A DNA stretch of 64,000 bases from Alteromonadaceae bacterium XY-R5 (GTDB lineage Bacteria > Pseudomonadota > Gammaproteobacteria > Enterobacterales > Alteromonadaceae), in contig LXWE01000004.1 of the NCBI GenBank assembly GCA_001660395.1, positions 62,001 through 126,000 of the forward strand, in the 5' to 3' direction. The position numbers were made by a program, and so were the translations under genes. Positions 45,805 through 55,830 of this stretch are shown in pieces. The notes beneath the pieces were generated by a model. The model had not been told where the DNA came from and did not search any database. It saw only the letters and a list, made by a program, of their open reading frames with translations. Numbering within the stretch: position 1 is the stretch's first letter; each line of letters begins with the position of its first letter.

Positions 45805-45883
45805 AGATGGCATGTGGTTAAGGACTCTCCCTGATATGATAACGCGAATAACGTGGCAGTGTTACCCAGATTAGATAGATTCC

Positions 45884-47824
45884 ATGCTTCAATTTTCCAG
45901 TATTTCTGTGCTGCGCGGCAGCAAACAGCTTTTAAAAAACACCAGTGCAGTGATTTACCCAGGCCATAAGGTGGGTTTGATTGGTAAGAACGGTTGCGGT
46001 AAATCCAGCCTGTTTGCGCTTATTCGTGGCGAGATGGGCCTGGATGAGGGCGAATTTAATATTCCCAAAGAATGGCAAATTGTGTCGGTTGCTCAGGAAA
46101 CGCCAAGTACTGACCGAGCAGTAATCGAGTATGTTATTGATGGCGACAAAACCTATCGTGCCTTGCAGGCAAAACTAGCCGAAGCAGAAGAAGCCCATAA
46201 CGGCGAGCAAATTGCGTTGTTACATGGACAACTGGAGCAAGCAGGTGGATACGATATCGAAGCGCGTGCGGCAACTATTCTGGCTGGTCTAGGCTTTAGT
46301 CAGGATGGACTACGCCAGGGCGTGAAAGATTTTTCGGGTGGCTGGCGGATGCGCATGAACCTGGCGCAGGCGCTGTTGTGTCGTTCTGATGTATTACTCC
46401 TCGACGAACCCACCAACCACCTGGATTTAGATGCAGTGATTTGGCTGGAAAAATGGCTGCAACGCTATGACGGTACCTTGTTGCTGATTTCTCACGACAA
46501 GTCTTTTTTGGATGCCACGGTTACCGAGATCATCAGTTTCGAGCAACAGCAATTGATGAGTTACAAAGGTAACTATGATGCCTATGAGCGTCAGCGCGCC
46601 GAACGCAACCGTTTGCAATCGCTTCAATTCGATAAGCAACAGGCTCAGCGAGCCCATTTAGAGTCTTTTATTAATCGTTTTAAAGCTAAAGCCAGTAAGG
46701 CCAAGCAGGCCCAGAGCCGGATCAAGCAGTTAGAGAAAATGGAAGACTTGCTGCCTGCTCAGGTGGAATCGGAATTTTCTTTCGAGTTTTTTGCTCCACC
46801 TAAATTACCGAATCCGTTGATTAAAATGGAACAGGTGCAGGCAGGCTACGGGGATAAGGTGATCCTGAATCAGGTAAAACTGAATCTTGTCCCTGGTAGC
46901 CGAATTGGATTATTGGGACGTAACGGCGCGGGTAAATCTACTCTGATTAAACTGCTGGCCGATGAAATGCCGCCCATCAGCGGTGATTACATGACTTCGG
47001 CGGGATTGCGTATCGGCTATTTCGCCCAGCACCAGCTGGATTATTTACGTGCTGATGACTCTGCTTTAGCCCATTTACAACGCTTAGATAGGCAAGCTTC
47101 CGAGCAAAGTCTGCGCGATTATTTAGGTTCGTTTGGCTTTCACGGCGATGAAGCCTTAAAAGCGGTGGCGCCTATGTCGGGTGGTGAAAAGGCGCGCTTG
47201 GTACTGGCGCTTATCGTGTATCAAAAGCCGAATTTATTGTTGCTGGATGAACCGACCAACCACCTGGATATGAACATGCGTAATGCCCTTAATCTGGCGT
47301 TACAGGGTTTTGAAGGTGCCATGGTGCTGGTGTCTCACGATCGTTATTTACTGACCTCGGTCTGTGATGATTTCTATCTGGTAGATAGCGGTAAGGTCGA
47401 AGCCTTTGGCGGTAATTTAGATGATTATCGCCAGTGGCTTATGCAAACCGATCCTGTTGCAACAGGCGCCAGTGGCGCAGCTCGTCAGGCACAGGACATA
47501 GAGCAAAACAGCGAACCGAAACTGGATCGTAAAACCATTAAACGTCTTGAAGCGGAGTTTCGTCAGGCGACGCAGGCCCTGCGCAAAACCATCAGCAAAC
47601 AAGAAGGGGTCATGGATAAGGTTGGCGCGAAGCTGGCCGAGGTAGAAACTCAGCTGGCAGACGGTGAAATATACACTGACGCCAATAAAGCGAAACTCAA
47701 AGAGTGTTTACAACAGCAGGCGACACTTAAACAGCAATTGGAAGAAGCGGAAATACAGTGGATGGATGCTCAGGAATTGCTTGAGCAACAGCAGGCGGAG
47801 TTTGATGCCAGCCTTAACCAGTGA
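45884..47824 (+). CDS. yheS: ABC-F family ATPase YheS
   Basis: A soluble ABC-F protein of 646 residues with two nucleotide-binding domains: Walker A GKNGCGKSSL and GRNGAGKSTL; signatures FSGGWRMRM and MSGGEKARL; Walker B LLLDEPTNHLD in both. The linker between them (about 235-300) is basic and helical, and the C terminus is a coiled coil. ABC-F factors act on ribosomes, often relieving stalled translation. Its last 20 bases overlap the next gene. Confidence 0.95.
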   Translation: MLQFSSISVLRGSKQLLKNTSAVIYPGHKVGLIGKNGCGKSSLFALIRGEMGLDEGEFNIPKEWQIVSVAQETPSTDRAVIEYVIDGDKTYRALQAKLAEAEEAHNGEQIALLHGQLEQAGGYDIEARAATILAGLGFSQDGLRQGVKDFSGGWRMRMNLAQALLCRSDVLLLDEPTNHLDLDAVIWLEKWLQRYDGTLLLISHDKSFLDATVTEIISFEQQQLMSYKGNYDAYERQRAERNRLQSLQFDKQQAQRAHLESFINRFKAKASKAKQAQSRIKQLEKMEDLLPAQVESEFSFEFFAPPKLPNPLIKMEQVQAGYGDKVILNQVKLNLVPGSRIGLLGRNGAGKSTLIKLLADEMPPISGDYMTSAGLRIGYFAQHQLDYLRADDSALAHLQRLDRQASEQSLRDYLGSFGFHGDEALKAVAPMSGGEKARLVLALIVYQKPNLLLLDEPTNHLDMNMRNALNLALQGFEGAMVLVSHDRYLLTSVCDDFYLVDSGKVEAFGGNLDDYRQWLMQTDPVATGASGAARQAQDIEQNSEPKLDRKTIKRLEAEFRQATQALRKTISKQEGVMDKVGAKLAEVETQLADGEIYTDANKAKLKECLQQQATLKQQLEEAEIQWMDAQELLEQQQAEFDASLNQ

Positions 47825-48278
47825 GGAATTTTGGCAATATAGCCTGAGTATCTACCCAAAGTGCCAGCAACTCTTGCTGGCATTGCAAGATAGGTTTGGG
47901 CTAAACGTTAACTGTATGCTGATGTGTGGCTATATGGCACGTCAGGGGCTTAGTCTGAGTTTGCCCGTGGCGGATCACTGGCGTTTAAGTCTCTCCAGCA
48001 TTGAGAAACACGTGTGCAGCTGGCGTTTTCAGCGCCGAAAACTTAAACGAGATCAGTCAGCAAGTTACGCATGGTGGCTGAAACAGGAACTCATACTCGA
48101 ACGTCAGCAACAGCGGATATTGGTGATTGAGAGTCAACGCTCTGCTGCCAGTGATATTGAACAAGCCTGCGCTAAATTAGCGCTATCTAATTTGCGCGTT
48201 TACCTACAAAGTCATCGACCTTATCTATCTTGCGACACACTAATCTCGGAATTGAGTCAATTGTCTGAACGCTTGTGA
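47805..48278 (+). CDS. TIGR02444 family protein
   Basis: A 157-residue protein starting MPALTSEEFWQYSLSIYP with FGLNVNCMLMCGYM, a pattern of the TIGR02444/DUF2390 family. GGAG stands before the ATG, and the start lies inside the yheS 3' end. It is a small all-alpha protein of unknown role, common between yheS and yheT in Alteromonadales and Vibrio relatives. Confidence 0.8.
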   Translation: MPALTSEEFWQYSLSIYPKCQQLLLALQDRFGLNVNCMLMCGYMARQGLSLSLPVADHWRLSLSSIEKHVCSWRFQRRKLKRDQSASYAWWLKQELILERQQQRILVIESQRSAASDIEQACAKLALSNLRVYLQSHRPYLSCDTLISELSQLSERL

Positions 48279-48356
48279 ACTCAGCATGGGGCTGGTGCCT
48301 GGGTAAAACTCATCGTTATAATACCCTTATCTAACTTTAGTGACTGTCTTTTGAAC

Positions 48357-49400
48357 ATGATTGCCGAGCCAAACCCAATGACTGAGTTTACCGAATGTGG
48401 TGAGCTGGTGCCGAGTGAGTTTCATCCCCCCTGGTGGGCGAAGAATCGCCATGTGCAAACCATTTGGCCGAGGTTTTTGCAATCGCGACTAAAAATTACT
48501 TCCGTTATGCAACGCTTACCTTTGCCAGATGGTGACTTTATTGATCTAGCCTGGTCGCCAGAGCCGGCTAATAGTCGCGGGATTGTGGTGATCTTTCATG
48601 GCCTCGAAGGGTCGATTAAATCTCACTACGCCAACGATATGATGGCTGTGTTATATCAGCAGGGTTGGCATGTGGTGTTGATGCATTTTCGCGGTTGTAG
48701 CGGTACGCCTAACCTAACGCCGCGTATGTACCATTCAGGAGATACTCAGGATGCACTGTATTTTCTCTCCTGGCTGGAAGAGCAATTCCCAGAGCAACAA
48801 AAGTTGGCTATAGGCTTTTCTTTGGGGGCGAATATGTTGCTTAAACTGTTAGGAGAAAACCCTGATCAGCGTATTCTGCGTGCTGCTGTGGCTATCTCGG
48901 CGCCGTTTCTATTGGCGGAATGTTCCGAAAGCATCAATAAAGGTTTTTCAAGGGTATATCAAACTTACTTACTGAAAAGTATGGTGAAGAATTTCTCTGA
49001 AAAAATGAGCCGTATGGCCAACGATAAAGTCATCGAAGCCCTTAATTTGAGTAAAGACACCTTAAAAAAACTGTCTAATTTCCGCGATTTTGACGATTTG
49101 ATCACCGCGCCTTTGCATGGTTTTGCCAACGCCGAAGAATATTATCGTAAATGCAGCGCCCGTGGATTTTTGCGCAACATTTTGACGCCAACGCTGGTGT
49201 TGCACGCAAAGGACGATCCTTTTATGAATGCATCGATAGTCCCAACGCGTGAAGAGTTGGCACCGGCGGTGAGACTGGAGCTAAGTGAACGCGGTGGCCA
49301 TGTTGGTTTTATGCAAGGCCCACCCTGGAAACCCAAGGTTTGGTTGCATCAGCGCGTCAGCCAGTTCTTTAATGACCTAAACTTAAACAAGAATAAGTAG
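48357..49400 (+). CDS. yheT: Alpha/beta hydrolase YheT
   Basis: An alpha/beta hydrolase of about 347 residues in the YheT/ABHD1 group. It has the family N terminus FHPPWWAKNRHVQTIWPRF, oxyanion region FHGLEGS, nucleophile elbow AIGFSLGANMLL, Asp in HAKDDPFM and His in ERGGHVGFM. TTG 48351, ATG 48357 and ATG 48378 are all possible starts. Substrate unknown. yheU follows after 6 bp. Confidence 0.92.
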   Translation: MIAEPNPMTEFTECGELVPSEFHPPWWAKNRHVQTIWPRFLQSRLKITSVMQRLPLPDGDFIDLAWSPEPANSRGIVVIFHGLEGSIKSHYANDMMAVLYQQGWHVVLMHFRGCSGTPNLTPRMYHSGDTQDALYFLSWLEEQFPEQQKLAIGFSLGANMLLKLLGENPDQRILRAAVAISAPFLLAECSESINKGFSRVYQTYLLKSMVKNFSEKMSRMANDKVIEALNLSKDTLKKLSNFRDFDDLITAPLHGFANAEEYYRKCSARGFLRNILTPTLVLHAKDDPFMNASIVPTREELAPAVRLELSERGGHVGFMQGPPWKPKVWLHQRVSQFFNDLNLNKNK

Positions 49401-49406
49401 TTTTAA

Positions 49407-49646
49407 ATGATCATTCCCCACCATGAGTTAGCTCCTGACACCCTGGACAATCTTATCGAAGCCTTTGTGTTGCGAGAAGGTACAGAGTACGGTGAAGCGG
49501 ATGTGAGCCTGGCTGAAAAAGTAGAACAGGTTAAGCAGCAGTTAAAGCTTGGAACGGCACTGATCGTGTATTCTGAACTGCATGAAAGCGTCGATATTAT
49601 CCCTGCCGACCAGTTGCAGCGTTTTCAGCAGGAATCACAATCATAA
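49407..49646 (+). CDS. yheU: YheU family protein
   Basis: A 79-residue protein with [29 protein letters not shown] split over its first 30 residues, the typical YheU sequence; a predicted coiled-coil-like helix (KVEQVKQQL) follows. Immediately downstream of yheT, as in E. coli. Function unknown. Confidence 0.92.
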   Translation: MIIPHHELAPDTLDNLIEAFVLREGTEYGEADVSLAEKVEQVKQQLKLGTALIVYSELHESVDIIPADQLQRFQQESQS

Positions 49647-49647
49647 C

Positions 49648-50547
49648 CTAGAGTAGATGGCGGCGTAAAAACGTCAGGCTACGCGACCAGGACAGCTCGG
49701 CCTCATCTGGGGCGTAGCGCGAGGTAGAATCATTATGAAAGCCGTGATTCACACCGGCATAAGAGTACGCCTGATAAGATGCCTGATTGGCTTTTAAGCG
49801 CGTTTCGTAGGCGGGCCAGGTGGCATTCACGCGCTCGTCTAAACCTGCAAAGTGCAGCAATAACGGCCCTTTCACCTGTCCCTGCAGCGTGTCATTGGCA
49901 GGCGTGCCGTAGTAAGGTACGGCGGCATCAATGGCATTAGGAATGCTGGCGGCGAGCAAGTTGACTATATACCCCCCGTAGCAAAAACCAATGGCGCCGA
50001 GTTTGCCATTTCCCTGAGGGTGCGAGCGTATGAATAGCGCTGCAGCTATAAAATCCTCTTCAAGTTTGGTGTTATCCATGCTTTTTTGCATGGCCCGGCC
50101 TTCATCATCGTTACCCGGGTAACCGCCGATTGGGAATAGTGCATCGGGGGCAAAGGCGATAACCCCCTGTTTTGCCAAACGTCTGGCCACATCCATTATG
50201 TAGGGATTCAGCCCTCTGTTTTCATGCACTACCAACACTGTGGGAGCCTTCTCTTCAAGGGCCTTAGGTTCCACCAGATAGCCCTGACACTCACCATGTC
50301 CCTGAGGTGACTCGAACTTAGCATAGCGCGCAACAATAGAGGGATCATTAAAAGAAACCTGTTCTGCTTTGGCATAGTCAGGTAATAAAGCGCTTATTAA
50401 GGCTGGCAATGTAAATCCAAGGGCTGTCAATGAACTTAGACGACTCATAAAGGTGCGTCTGTCGATAAGGCCATGAGCATATTCGTCATACCAGTCAAAG
50501 GCTTGTTGTGGCAGTGATAGTTTGGAAGGTGGGAGAGATTGCCGCAT
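49648..50547 (-). CDS. Dienelactone hydrolase family protein, exported
   Basis: An alpha/beta hydrolase of 299 residues with the dienelactone hydrolase triad: Cys nucleophile in GFCYGGYIV, Asp in DERVNATW and His in GVNHGFHN, plus HENRGL. The N terminus has DRRTFMSRL before a hydrophobic stretch (TALGFTLPALISALL), a possible Tat signal; the pattern is similar to other Tat-exported members. ATG 50547 has AAGGAA 7 bases upstream. The natural substrate is unknown. Confidence 0.85.
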   Translation of the reverse strand: MRQSLPPSKLSLPQQAFDWYDEYAHGLIDRRTFMSRLSSLTALGFTLPALISALLPDYAKAEQVSFNDPSIVARYAKFESPQGHGECQGYLVEPKALEEKAPTVLVVHENRGLNPYIMDVARRLAKQGVIAFAPDALFPIGGYPGNDDEGRAMQKSMDNTKLEEDFIAAALFIRSHPQGNGKLGAIGFCYGGYIVNLLAASIPNAIDAAVPYYGTPANDTLQGQVKGPLLLHFAGLDERVNATWPAYETRLKANQASYQAYSYAGVNHGFHNDSTSRYAPDEAELSWSRSLTFLRRHLL

Positions 50548-50626
50548 GCTAAATTCCTTACTAGCAATGTCAGTCATGATGCGCACGCCAATACGGCAAA
50601 GTTAACGTGCGCGATAGGGTAATGGG

Positions 50627-51196
50627 TTATTTTGGTACGAAGGTCACGTTGAATGTGACAGGCACAACCATGCTGATGCTACCCAGTCCCGCGATTTCTT
50701 TCAGGGTACCTACACCGGCAGCCAGGTTATAGTTGGCTGCGTGGATCAGAATTGGTTTTACAGTGGTTGCTGCCAACGTTTGATTTGCCAGCTTGCTGAT
50801 ACGTACCATCGTTTCTACTGGTTGCTCTACGCCATTCAGAGTGAGTTTGAAACTAACCGGCGTAGTAATGGAGTTACCGGTTTTTAGGCCTAGAAGGCTT
50901 TCGTGGAGTTTTGCGCTAACAGTTGCCAGTGGATATTGCTCAATATGGAATAACTTTTCGCGCATGCGCTGGTCGCGAATTTCGATACCTGTGTTCACGG
51001 ATCCTAAATCGACTTTTACGGTCAACTGGCCATCGTCAGTCAGGCTGCCGGACAACTTCATAAATTGTTGTACTTCGCTGATATGTTCATTTTTAGTCGT
51101 CACGAAGTTTAAGCTGGATTGCTGATTGTCTAAGGTCCATGCTGCCATTGCCTGGCTGGAAAGTAGCGCTAAAAACGCAAGACTCAATATTCTCAT
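50627..51196 (-). CDS. YceI family periplasmic protein
   Basis: A 189-residue lipocalin-like protein of the YceI family. The signal peptide (MRILSLAFLALLSSQAMA) is followed by NQQSSLNFVTTKNEHISEV, GSLTDDGQL and MREKLFHIEQYP. YceI proteins bind polyisoprenoid or related lipids in a beta-barrel. Three bases separate it from cysQ, suggesting a transcript with cysQ and nudE. Confidence 0.88.
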   Translation of the reverse strand: MRILSLAFLALLSSQAMAAWTLDNQQSSLNFVTTKNEHISEVQQFMKLSGSLTDDGQLTVKVDLGSVNTGIEIRDQRMREKLFHIEQYPLATVSAKLHESLLGLKTGNSITTPVSFKLTLNGVEQPVETMVRISKLANQTLAATTVKPILIHAANYNLAAGVGTLKEIAGLGSISMVVPVTFNVTFVPK

Positions 51197-51199
51197 TTG

Positions 51200-52036
51200 T
51201 TATTCCCCTGATTGGTGATAATGGACAATTTGTTCCCAGTTAACGCGTTGGTCGCCTGTAACTACAAAATCCGGATTGATTAGGCTTTGACGTTCATTGT
51301 ATGTCAGGGGTTCAAAGTTTGCGGCAACTATTTTGCCCCCAGCTTCGGACACAATGCACTGTGATGCGCCGGTGTCCCATTCGCCTGTCACACCAATACG
51401 CAGAAACACGTCAGCTTTGCCTTCGGCGATAAAACAGGACTTCAATGAGCAGCTGCCTAAAGGCAACGCATCGTAAACACGATGACTGCTCATTTTCGAC
51501 ATAACTTTATCTCTGTCCTGGCGACGGCTTACGGCAATCATTACGACACTATTTTCAGGGTCGTCTAGCTTGCGTACCTGAATAGGATGACTGCCTGCTG
51601 CACAATCCTTAAATGCCCCTGCCCCCTTACTGGCATAGTAGAGACTCTTTCCCGGCGGCCAGTAAATAACGCCAATGGCTGGCTGGTTATTTTCAATCAA
51701 CGCTATGTTGACGGCAAAATCGCCACTGCGAGCAATAAATTCCTGGGTACCGTCGATGGGATCGATTAACCAGTAACGCTGCCAGTGCTGGCGCTCTGCC
51801 AGTTTCGCGTTGGCCATTTCTTCGGACATGATAGGAATATTGGGGGTGAGACGGGTGAGATGATCGGTGATGATGTCGTTGGCTTTGTAGTCGGCGGAGG
51901 TGACGGGGGACTCGTCGTCTTTTTGGTAACTTTTGAAACTGCCGCTATCGTAGATATCCATTACTACCGCCCCAGCGGCAAGGGCGGCCTGTTTGGCAAT
52001 TTCCAATAATTCCGGTAATTGCTGTTCGTCTGGCAT
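51200..52036 (-). CDS. cysQ: 3'(2'),5'-bisphosphate nucleotidase CysQ
   Basis: Hydrolyses PAP, the by-product of sulfate assimilation, to AMP. An inositol-phosphatase-like fold with the metal motifs MSEEMA, WLIDPIDGTQEF and GEWDTGASQCIV. The start ATG overlaps the nudE stop (TAATG); the open frame runs to 52054. 278 residues. nudE-cysQ pairing is conserved in gammaproteobacteria. Confidence 0.93.
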   Translation of the reverse strand: MPDEQQLPELLEIAKQAALAAGAVVMDIYDSGSFKSYQKDDESPVTSADYKANDIITDHLTRLTPNIPIMSEEMANAKLAERQHWQRYWLIDPIDGTQEFIARSGDFAVNIALIENNQPAIGVIYWPPGKSLYYASKGAGAFKDCAAGSHPIQVRKLDDPENSVVMIAVSRRQDRDKVMSKMSSHRVYDALPLGSCSLKSCFIAEGKADVFLRIGVTGEWDTGASQCIVSEAGGKIVAANFEPLTYNERQSLINPDFVVTGDQRVNWEQIVHYHQSGE

Positions 52037-52599
52037 TACTGACCTCTCAACCATCGTTCTGCAAAAAATAAAGCGGCAATACTGCGGGCTTCGCTAAAAT
52101 CCTCTCTGGCAAGAAGAGCATCCATGTTGCGCATGGACCAGGGGATCACTTCCATGGGTTCAGGCTCATCCCCGGGTAGTTTCTTCTCGTACAAATCTGA
52201 GGCTATGATGATTTCCATTTGCGCGTTGAAAAATGCAGGTGCCATGCTGACACTGTGCATTTGCTGTAAATTATTGGCACCGTAACCGGCTTCTTCCATT
52301 AATTCACGATTGGCGGCATCCAGAGCGGTTTCACCCGGATCGATCAGGCCTTTAGGAAAACCAAGCTGGTAAGAATGTGTGCCAGCTGCGTATTCACGTA
52401 CGAGCAAAAAGGTATCGCCTTCAATGAAGGGCACTATCATCACCGCGCCGCGGCCAGTGCCTTTCATGCGTTCGTACTGGCGCTGTTCGCCATTGGAAAA
52501 CTCAAGATCCAAACGCTCGACTTTAAACAGACCACTGCGGGCCACAATTTCGGACTGATGTATGGTGGGAAGTGGTTTATTCGGGTCTATTTTCGGCAT
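52036..52599 (-). CDS. nudE: ADP compounds hydrolase NudE
   Basis: A Nudix hydrolase of 187 residues acting on ADP-ribose, NADH and Ap-type dinucleotides. The Nudix box is intact (GLIDPGETALDAANRELMEEAGY across residues 85-107). The following AFFNAQMEII and C-terminal RSIAALFFAERWL match NudE. Divergent from yrfG and coupled to cysQ. Confidence 0.93.
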   Translation of the reverse strand: MPKIDPNKPLPTIHQSEIVARSGLFKVERLDLEFSNGEQRQYERMKGTGRGAVMIVPFIEGDTFLLVREYAAGTHSYQLGFPKGLIDPGETALDAANRELMEEAGYGANNLQQMHSVSMAPAFFNAQMEIIIASDLYEKKLPGDEPEPMEVIPWSMRNMDALLAREDFSEARSIAALFFAERWLRGQ

Positions 52600-52700
52600 T
52601 GGGATATCACGTTCTTGCTGTTATGGTGCCTGTCCGTCAAAATCTTATGGAAATCAGAAGATAATATACATTCAACAGCTTAACTATAACGTGAATATGT

Positions 52701-53396
52701 ATGACTAGCCACAAAGCATTACTGCCCTGGGCACAGATTGATACCGTGCTCCTGGATATGGACGGCACCCTCCTCGATCTGCATTTTGACAACTATTTTT
52801 GGTTGGAGCATGTACCCCAAAAAATATCCGAAATAGAAGGCATTAGCCTGCAGCAGGCCAAAACTCGAATGAGCGAAGCCTATGCGGCGGTTACCGGGAC
52901 GATTCACTGGTATTGCCTGGATTACTGGAGTGACAAACTCGGGCTCGATATTGTCGCGGCTAAACGCGAAATCGAGCACTTGATTGGCATGCGTGATGAC
53001 ACGTTACCATTTCTCGATGCACTCAAGGCAAGTGGACGAGAGGTGGTGTTAGTCACCAATGCTCACCCGGACAGCCTGTCCCTTAAAATTGAGCGTACCC
53101 AGTTAGATAGTCATATTAATAATTTAATTTCGACTCACGAATTTGGTGTAACCAAAGAGTCTTTGTCTTTGTGGCAGCAGTTACACCAGCGTCTGGGTTT
53201 TGATCCAGCCAGAACCTTGTTCGTGGATGACAGTGTGAACCTGCTGCATACCGCGCGTGAATTTGGAATTGCTCACGTGCTGGCGGTCGCTAATCCCGAT
53301 AGCAAGGGGAGCGTGCGTATCATCGACGATGTACCGGCAATCACAGACTACCGCACAATGTTGGAAGATATTCTGGCTAATCCGGTTGTAGCATAG
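52701..53396 (+). CDS. yrfG: GMP/IMP nucleotidase YrfG
   Basis: A HAD-superfamily 5'-nucleotidase of 231 residues. Catalytic motif I is LDMDGTLLDL; motif II VLVTNAHP; motifs III and IV end in FVDDSVNLL. The N-terminal FDNYFWLEHVPQ is characteristic of YrfG. Divergent from nudE, with which it is neighbouring in E. coli, and convergent with the gsp operon. Confidence 0.93.
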   Translation: MTSHKALLPWAQIDTVLLDMDGTLLDLHFDNYFWLEHVPQKISEIEGISLQQAKTRMSEAYAAVTGTIHWYCLDYWSDKLGLDIVAAKREIEHLIGMRDDTLPFLDALKASGREVVLVTNAHPDSLSLKIERTQLDSHINNLISTHEFGVTKESLSLWQQLHQRLGFDPARTLFVDDSVNLLHTAREFGIAHVLAVANPDSKGSVRIIDDVPAITDYRTMLEDILANPVVA

Positions 53397-53414
53397 GGCG
53401 CTGGGCCCCATGCA

Positions 53415-54161
53415 TTAGAATTTGAGCTTGTAGTATCCCTGGTTGTCTGGCTTACCAAACAATTGTGCAGCAACCTGCACTTCTTCTGGAAGGGTCGGAT
53501 CAGGTTTGAACTTGCCGTTCACTTTGATATCCATGTCAGGGCTAACAGATGCCTGAGCATTCAATCCAAAGCTGTTGGGCTCTGCGATATCGACCAGCAC
53601 ATTGCCTTTTTCACAGGAAAGTTTGGCGTCAAACGCCCCCAATTCTATTGGTCCCTGGGTACCAGAAACACTGGCTTGTAGCCACTGGCCCTGACCCTGT
53701 AACAGGCTGCATTGTTCCTGTTCAACAAGAACATGGGCAACTTCTACCCGAAAGCGTCCGCCAGCTTCAACGGGTAAAGGTAAGGGCAACTGCGCAATTA
53801 GCAGTGGTGTTGGCAGAAATACCTGTAACTGTTGTCCCTCGATACCACTAAAACCAACGATCAGCTGGCCTTTAAAGGCGATATCGTCCTTGTCCCGGGC
53901 ATTACCGCCTTTGGTCTCAAGTTCTATTTTGCCCATCAGCAACGCCCATGGATTAAGCTGCCAATCGACCTGTGAGATTGGAAGACCGTTGATAACTAAT
54001 TGCTGAATTTGGCCATTCCATAAGGTGCCACTTATCCCTGCGATGCCGATATCTTTCGGAATGGGGAGCCGCGGTAACACTTGCGCAGCAGGCAGCTTAA
54101 CCACAAGAAAAATCAGATAGATGGGCAGGCAAATTGCCAGCCATTTCAGCGTTGTTTTCAT
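53415..54161 (-). CDS. gspN: Type II secretion protein GspN
   Basis: The last gene of the gsp operon. A 248-residue inner-membrane protein with one N-terminal helix (LAICLPIYLIFLVVKLP) and a periplasmic domain with GTLWNGQIQQL, typical of GspN. It is non-essential in many systems. Overlaps gspM by 4 bp. Confidence 0.93.
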   Translation of the reverse strand: MKTTLKWLAICLPIYLIFLVVKLPAAQVLPRLPIPKDIGIAGISGTLWNGQIQQLVINGLPISQVDWQLNPWALLMGKIELETKGGNARDKDDIAFKGQLIVGFSGIEGQQLQVFLPTPLLIAQLPLPLPVEAGGRFRVEVAHVLVEQEQCSLLQGQGQWLQASVSGTQGPIELGAFDAKLSCEKGNVLVDIAEPNSFGLNAQASVSPDMDIKVNGKFKPDPTLPEEVQVAAQLFGKPDNQGYYKLKF

Positions 54162-54637
54162 GCTTTACCTAACTGTAAGCGGCGAATCTTCACGTAGCCA
54201 GGTACGTCAGCTTCGGCCACGTCTAAATCAAGAATGACGATGCCCTGGTCTTCCAGTTCCTGTAGCCAGGCCAGTACGTCGTTGAAGGGGGCCTGATCAA
54301 CCCAGACCTGCAATTCTTCGGCCTGAGGCTGCATCCGTGAAATGGCAATACCGAGTTTGTCGGCACTACGATTGACAGCCTGGGGTAAAGAGCCATTAAA
54401 ACTGGCTGATGCTTTACCTGAACCGCGCAGTTGAATCACTTTATTGGCATTTTTTTCTACCCAACTAAGCAAGCTTTGCTGGTTTTCAAGGGCGATTCTT
54501 TCCTGAGCAAGACTGGTATTAAGTGGTGCCCATACCAACCAGTAGAATGCACCAATCGCGATGGCAACGGCAGAAATTAACATAAGACGTTGTTCGCGCT
54601 CGGATAACTGATGGAATTTTTGTTTAAGTTTGTCCAT
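54158..54637 (-). CDS. gspM: Type II secretion protein GspM
   Basis: A 159-residue bitopic protein: a cytoplasmic tail (KFHQLSEREQRLML), one helix (about 17-36) and a ferredoxin-like periplasmic domain. It binds and stabilises GspL in the assembly platform. Overlaps gspN and lies 2 bp after gspL. Confidence 0.94.
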   Translation of the reverse strand: MDKLKQKFHQLSEREQRLMLISAVAIAIGAFYWLVWAPLNTSLAQERIALENQQSLLSWVEKNANKVIQLRGSGKASASFNGSLPQAVNRSADKLGIAISRMQPQAEELQVWVDQAPFNDVLAWLQELEDQGIVILDLDVAEADVPGYVKIRRLQLGKA

Positions 54638-54639
54638 CG

Positions 54640-55830
54640 TTAACTCCTAATCGACAAGGTGCCAATCACTTTGTCATCCTTGTTGTTTATGGCCCCTTGT
54701 TGCACTTCGAAACCGCTGGCTTCAGCCAGGCGTTTAAAGGTTTCCAGAGCTTCAAAATCAGCCGCGATGGCCTGCATCCGCAGTTCAGTGCGGTTGCCGT
54801 CAAAACGCAGAGTTTGTGGTTTAATTTTACTGCTGGCAAAGGCTTCGCTCAGTTGAGACATCATCACTAACACAGACGCATTTTGGCCACCCTGTTCCAA
54901 TTGCTTAAGTGCCTGTGTCATCTGACTACGCACATTAACAATACGGGTTGCGGTGGGGAAAGCACGTTTGTACTCGCCGTTGATTTGCTGTTTTAATTGT
55001 TCGTTCTGGGCGCTAAGCTGATAAAGCTCGATGCTCTTATCTGTGATACTCAGGAGCAAGGCGACCACACCTAGTACCGCAGCTGTTCGCCATTGTAACC
55101 ACCACTGATTGCGTTTCTTTTTCAGCTTGTATTGGCCTTGCAGCAGCGTGAAGTCAGCGGCCATTGCGCCTTTTGCCAATACTTGCATTGCAAGCTCCTG
55201 ACCTGCTTGCTGCCACTGAATATTGGCCAGATGTTTGGGTTCAATCTCGTTAGCGCAGACAAGTTGTAGTGGTTCAGGTGTTTGTTTTGCGTGATGTTCG
55301 ATGGCAAAAGCCAGCCAGTCCTGCTCGCCCTGAAAACCTTCCCATTTTCCTGAACGTACTAACCATTGGGCACCTAATTCCAGCAGATGCCAGCTGTCTT
55401 CTAAGGCGGGCAAGGCTAGGACGTCTGGTAACATCTTTTCGCAGTTAAGACCGGCATCGTTGAGCAGTGCCTGCCAAGTTTGCATGCGGCTGTGTGCGAC
55501 TACCACCACAGGCTGCTCAGCACCATCGCGTTTACCCAGGGCAAAGAATACGTCGCCGATATCACTGGTTAGTTCGTCTTCCAGCATAAACGGAATCGCT
55601 GCCAGGGCCTTGGCGCCGCTGCGAGGAGGGAGTTGCACTTGCTTTAAGATGACGTCAGCCGCCGGGACTAATACCACCGCCTGACGTTTTCCGGTGCGCT
55701 CAGGTAAGGTCGCTAAGTGGCTGGCATCAGGCAACTCGCCACTGGCCATGATCTCGTCGCTATCCGACCAGACTATCCAGTGCACAGGTTCGGCGATGCT
55801 GTTGCCCAGCCTTATCACCAAATGTTCCAT
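54640..55830 (-). CDS. gspL: Type II secretion protein GspL
   Basis: A 396-residue bitopic protein. The N-terminal actin-like cytoplasmic domain (1-240) recruits the GspE ATPase; a single helix at about 250-265 and a periplasmic ferredoxin-like domain follow. Typical stretches: VVLVPAADVILKQVQLPPRS and LQFKLK-like LLQGQYKLKK. Its start overlaps the gspK stop. Confidence 0.94.
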   Translation of the reverse strand: MEHLVIRLGNSIAEPVHWIVWSDSDEIMASGELPDASHLATLPERTGKRQAVVLVPAADVILKQVQLPPRSGAKALAAIPFMLEDELTSDIGDVFFALGKRDGAEQPVVVVAHSRMQTWQALLNDAGLNCEKMLPDVLALPALEDSWHLLELGAQWLVRSGKWEGFQGEQDWLAFAIEHHAKQTPEPLQLVCANEIEPKHLANIQWQQAGQELAMQVLAKGAMAADFTLLQGQYKLKKKRNQWWLQWRTAAVLGVVALLLSITDKSIELYQLSAQNEQLKQQINGEYKRAFPTATRIVNVRSQMTQALKQLEQGGQNASVLVMMSQLSEAFASSKIKPQTLRFDGNRTELRMQAIAADFEALETFKRLAEASGFEVQQGAINNKDDKVIGTLSIRS